The translations under genes were made by a program, and so were the position numbers. Shown here piece after piece: positions 61,124-64,000 of a stretch of 64,000 nt of DNA. Where the stretch lies: contig CM028922.1 of assembly GCA_016801845.1 (NCBI GenBank), forward strand, positions 7,495,501-7,559,500. Reading direction: 5' to 3'. The notes under the pieces were generated by a model. That model was given only the letters and a program-made list of their open reading frames with translations. It was not told where the DNA came from and ran no database searches. Source of the DNA: Polydactylus sextarius. Lineage: Eukaryota; Chordata; Actinopteri; Polynemidae. Positions within the stretch are counted from its first letter, which is position 1. Each line of letters starts with the position of its first letter.

Positions 61124-61937
61124 AGTGTGTTTTTTAAAAAAGAGCAACCACATATTTAGCATATTTCTGTTCCCGAGTAATGATCCCATTAGCCTGCAGG
61201 GGTTGGCCAGCAGATTCCTGATTGACCTATGTGGAAAATTGTTGAGGGTTTTCATTCCATAAGCTTTATTGCCACAACAAGTTAGCAAAACAGTTTATAC
61301 ATGATAATTTATTCTCCGTCAAGTTGCCTGGTTGGATGCCGATCGCGCTTTGCCAAAGGAAACTTGAGATCACAAGAGTTACACATAAGAGCGTCTGGGT
61401 GTCCCGGTGATTTACTGTTTATGGAAGCTTCATTCATGTTTCTTTGCAAGGAGCGACAACATTAAGCATCTGAAAATATATACCACAACTTCTAATAATG
61501 TAAAATCTTGTAAATTTCTGTCATAGAGTCCATGATATAAATGTACATGAATTATTTTTATTTAAAACAAAATACACGTCACGATTAGTTGCTGCTAAAA
61601 CAAAACAAAACACTCCTGGATGATCACCACATCATCACAGTAACATATTAGGCACCAATGCTGTAAAACCATAAAAAAAGATGCTAAATTCTATGCTACA
61701 TCTACTGATCTAACAATAAGGTCATTTAATGTTACAAAAGAAACACTAACTGGATAAATGTGCTGTTTTCACTGTTTTCATTGTTATCTGTGTGTATGGG
61801 AAAGAAAATATTTACAGATTTTTTTTTTTTCCTGAGGTTTTGGAAATTGTTTAAGGAGAAATGGTTGACAGTTACACACTGCCAAACCAGAGGTAACATT
61901 TTCTAACCCTAAATGATTTCTCATGTGCTCACAGCGA

Positions 61938-61958
61938 ACACACACGCACACACACACG
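61938..61958. repeat. Imperfect (AC)n microsatellite
   Basis: It is an AC run with one cg step. Confidence 0.88.
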
Positions 61959-64000
61959 CCGTGCACACATTTTCTCCCGTCCTCTTTTTCATGTTTATTT
62001 GCCTTTTCACACATCATTTGATTAAGTGATTAGAAATCCTCATTTGTACATACAGTATATAAACAATAAATTCACATTCCTCTAAATTAGTACTAATTAT
62101 TACTAGTTAAATGTCCTTGGATCGGGAAGAGTTTAAATCCAAACAGATGTCTTCCAAGTTTCCCAAGATATTTGTAACCGATAAAATTAGAGTTGATGCC
62201 AGAGTAGTAAAAACCTTGGTCAGCAAGATCTTATGACCTGTGTCATAACTGATGGGTCATACACCACCAATAGAAAACTCCTGTTGCAACAAAGTCTTAG
62301 ATCGATTCTTTACTTTTGTTTAAACTCAGCTGAACGGTGCCTGTGACTAATTCTTCATCCCAGCTCTTGCTGTTGGAGAAACGTTGTTTCTTTCCTGCGG
62401 TCTAGTCAGTGGTAGTCAGAAAGGCAACAGTCAAACAAACAGTAGTGGAAAATGGCCAGCACATCAAAACTTCACATTTAGTGTGGATGGACACACAGAC
62501 ACACACATATGCACATCTTTCTCTAACCAGCTGTATTTTTAGCCTCATTACGCAGAACAGAGTGGATCCAGACATGAATGAGAGAGACAGACTTGGAGAT
62601 GTTAAGAGCTGAGAGTGTCACATTTATATAGCGTGCACATGATGATCACCTTCTGTTGTGTTTGATCTAATGGGGTACTGTAAGATTATTTATGGATTTT
62701 GAAAAACTTCTGCAAGACACAGATCTGTTTCTTTTTAAATTATCACCAGTTGTAGCTTTAAGCCTCTCTGGGGCAAATATGTGGAATTGGCCAACTGTTA
62801 AACTTGTTCAAACTCCAAACAAGCAGCATATTACCAGAAGGTTAGGGTGTCAATTCCGGTCCTGAGAAACAAAGAAACACATTATTTAATGCCCCCCTTC
62901 CCTTTCGCTTGTGCCATAGTCAGACAAGCCATCAGACATATTTGGACTAATCCTGCTGGGCTGCTGCATCAGTGGGCTGGGGGACAATCAAAAAATCCAT
63001 TAAGTTTTTACTGGCCCTCTCAGTGTCTTTACTGGCCCTCTCTGTGTACCTGTCATGAGTGCATGCTGTGTGCATGTTCCAGGGTTGGGCCACTCACAAC
63101 CAAGTTTCAACACTCAGTCTCACGTTGAGCTAACATTATTTTGAATAAATTCAACCTCAGCATTGGGCATTTGTTGACATGTTAACATAACTCCTAGGAT
63201 TGGGGGAATAATGTTTTCCACCTAAATTTTTTTTTTGCACTCTGTCCATTTAACTGCTACACTGTTTTCTTCAGGTCATCATTAGACTGGTTCATTAGAC
63301 TGATTACTTTCATTACTAATTAGAGGTCATACAGGAGCAACATTAGCTGAGTTTGAGGGAAAAGAGTTAAAGAATGTTACAGAGAGATTAGGATGGCTCT
63401 TCTCATGTTGGACTGCGGGAAGACCGGACACTACAGTTGCACATTATCACCTGTTGAGTAGCAAAGTGGCATTGGAAATGGCTTGGAAATGCTCCCAGAA
63501 TAGCCAGTAGGGCAATGGACATGTTCCTCACATTTTTATTGACATCCACATCCAAAAAGTTGTGAAAAACGGTTTTGAGAGCAGATTTGGAATTTGGCAA
63601 GCATTCATTGATCTGCTTATTTTTTTTGTGGAGCAACATAGCCATAAACCTTGCTTACTGGCTGTTAGAGCATTTTTGACAGATAACATTTGCCAGTTGT
63701 TGCACCTTCTCAGGAAGTGTTTGAATCTCAGGAGGTCTGAGGTGATTTTAGAAGAGTAACATAGAACCTCTATCCATAAAGGAAGAAATATGCAGGGTTT
63801 TTTCAGGTTCTTTGTGCATAACTAACCCTTTTTTCTCTGCTGTACCCCACTTTGTGTATTAGGGTATTGTCATGCCTCACGATACTTTACTGTAATGTAA
63901 GTAAATACCTCCTAGAAATTTGTCTTTTCTCCACATCTGTTTGTATGAAATACCACAGCCATCACTCACCATAAATTGTGATGTTGAAAAAGACCCATAT

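Larger units (their letters stand above)
58362..64000 (+). other. trabd2a: trabd2a intron 4, 5' part (runs off window)
   Basis: No following exon was found. It holds a dense microsatellite cluster (60238-60775), a repeat relic at about 59535-59660, CA/GT runs at 61108-61123 and 61938-61958, and a non-repetitive block at about 61150-61470 that could be conserved noncoding DNA. Confidence 0.7.

Noticed and set aside
58362..64000. Search for trabd2a exon 5 (completing the second GxxH motif)
   Set aside because: No acceptor followed by a frame giving Gly-His and TIKI-like sequence was found, so the exon is taken to lie outside the window.

Overview
The window reads as vertebrate nuclear DNA, most likely from a ray-finned (teleost, probably percomorph) fish. 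It has two multi-exon protein genes with GT-AG introns and vertebrate-type proteins. Many CA/GT microsatellites and worn copies of repeats that I recognise as common in fish genomes fill the space between exons. There are no prokaryotic operons, CRISPR arrays, tRNA or rRNA genes.

Layout. (1) 1-12818, + strand: the 3' half of hook3, a microtubule/dynein adaptor. Ten coding exons (206-7880) join in one frame to give the C-terminal 306 residues. A 3'UTR of about 4.9 kb follows and ends at a poly(A) signal at 12795-12800. The 5' part of the gene lies before the window. (2) 12819-29689: about 17 kb between genes with no gene I can support. It holds a decayed Tc1/mariner-type transposase relic (about 25265-25905), another fish interspersed repeat (about 21785-22220), microsatellites and short blocks that may be conserved noncoding DNA. 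(3) 29690-64000, + strand: the 5' part of a TIKI-family gene, most like trabd2a (TIKI1), a membrane-tethered metalloprotease that inactivates Wnt ligands. Four coding exons are present: 30475-30579, 31827-32387, 57522-57668 and 58187-58361. Intron 2 is 25.1 kb. The remaining 3' exons lie beyond the window.

The two genes lie head-to-tail on the + strand but have unrelated cell roles, cytoplasmic trafficking and extracellular Wnt control. Nothing suggests they are co-regulated. I found no undescribed system. The items most worth checking are the multi-uORF leader of the TIKI gene with Z-DNA and G-quadruplex-prone DNA upstream, a nested hairpin in intron 2 (43595-43669), a CpG-rich block 1.2 kb before exon 3 that could be an internal promoter or enhancer, a 250-bp polypurine tract next to (GT)n, and three Pumilio-type motifs near the hook3 3' end. 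Exon joins were worked out by eye from reading frame, splice signals and remembered family sequences. No alignment was run.
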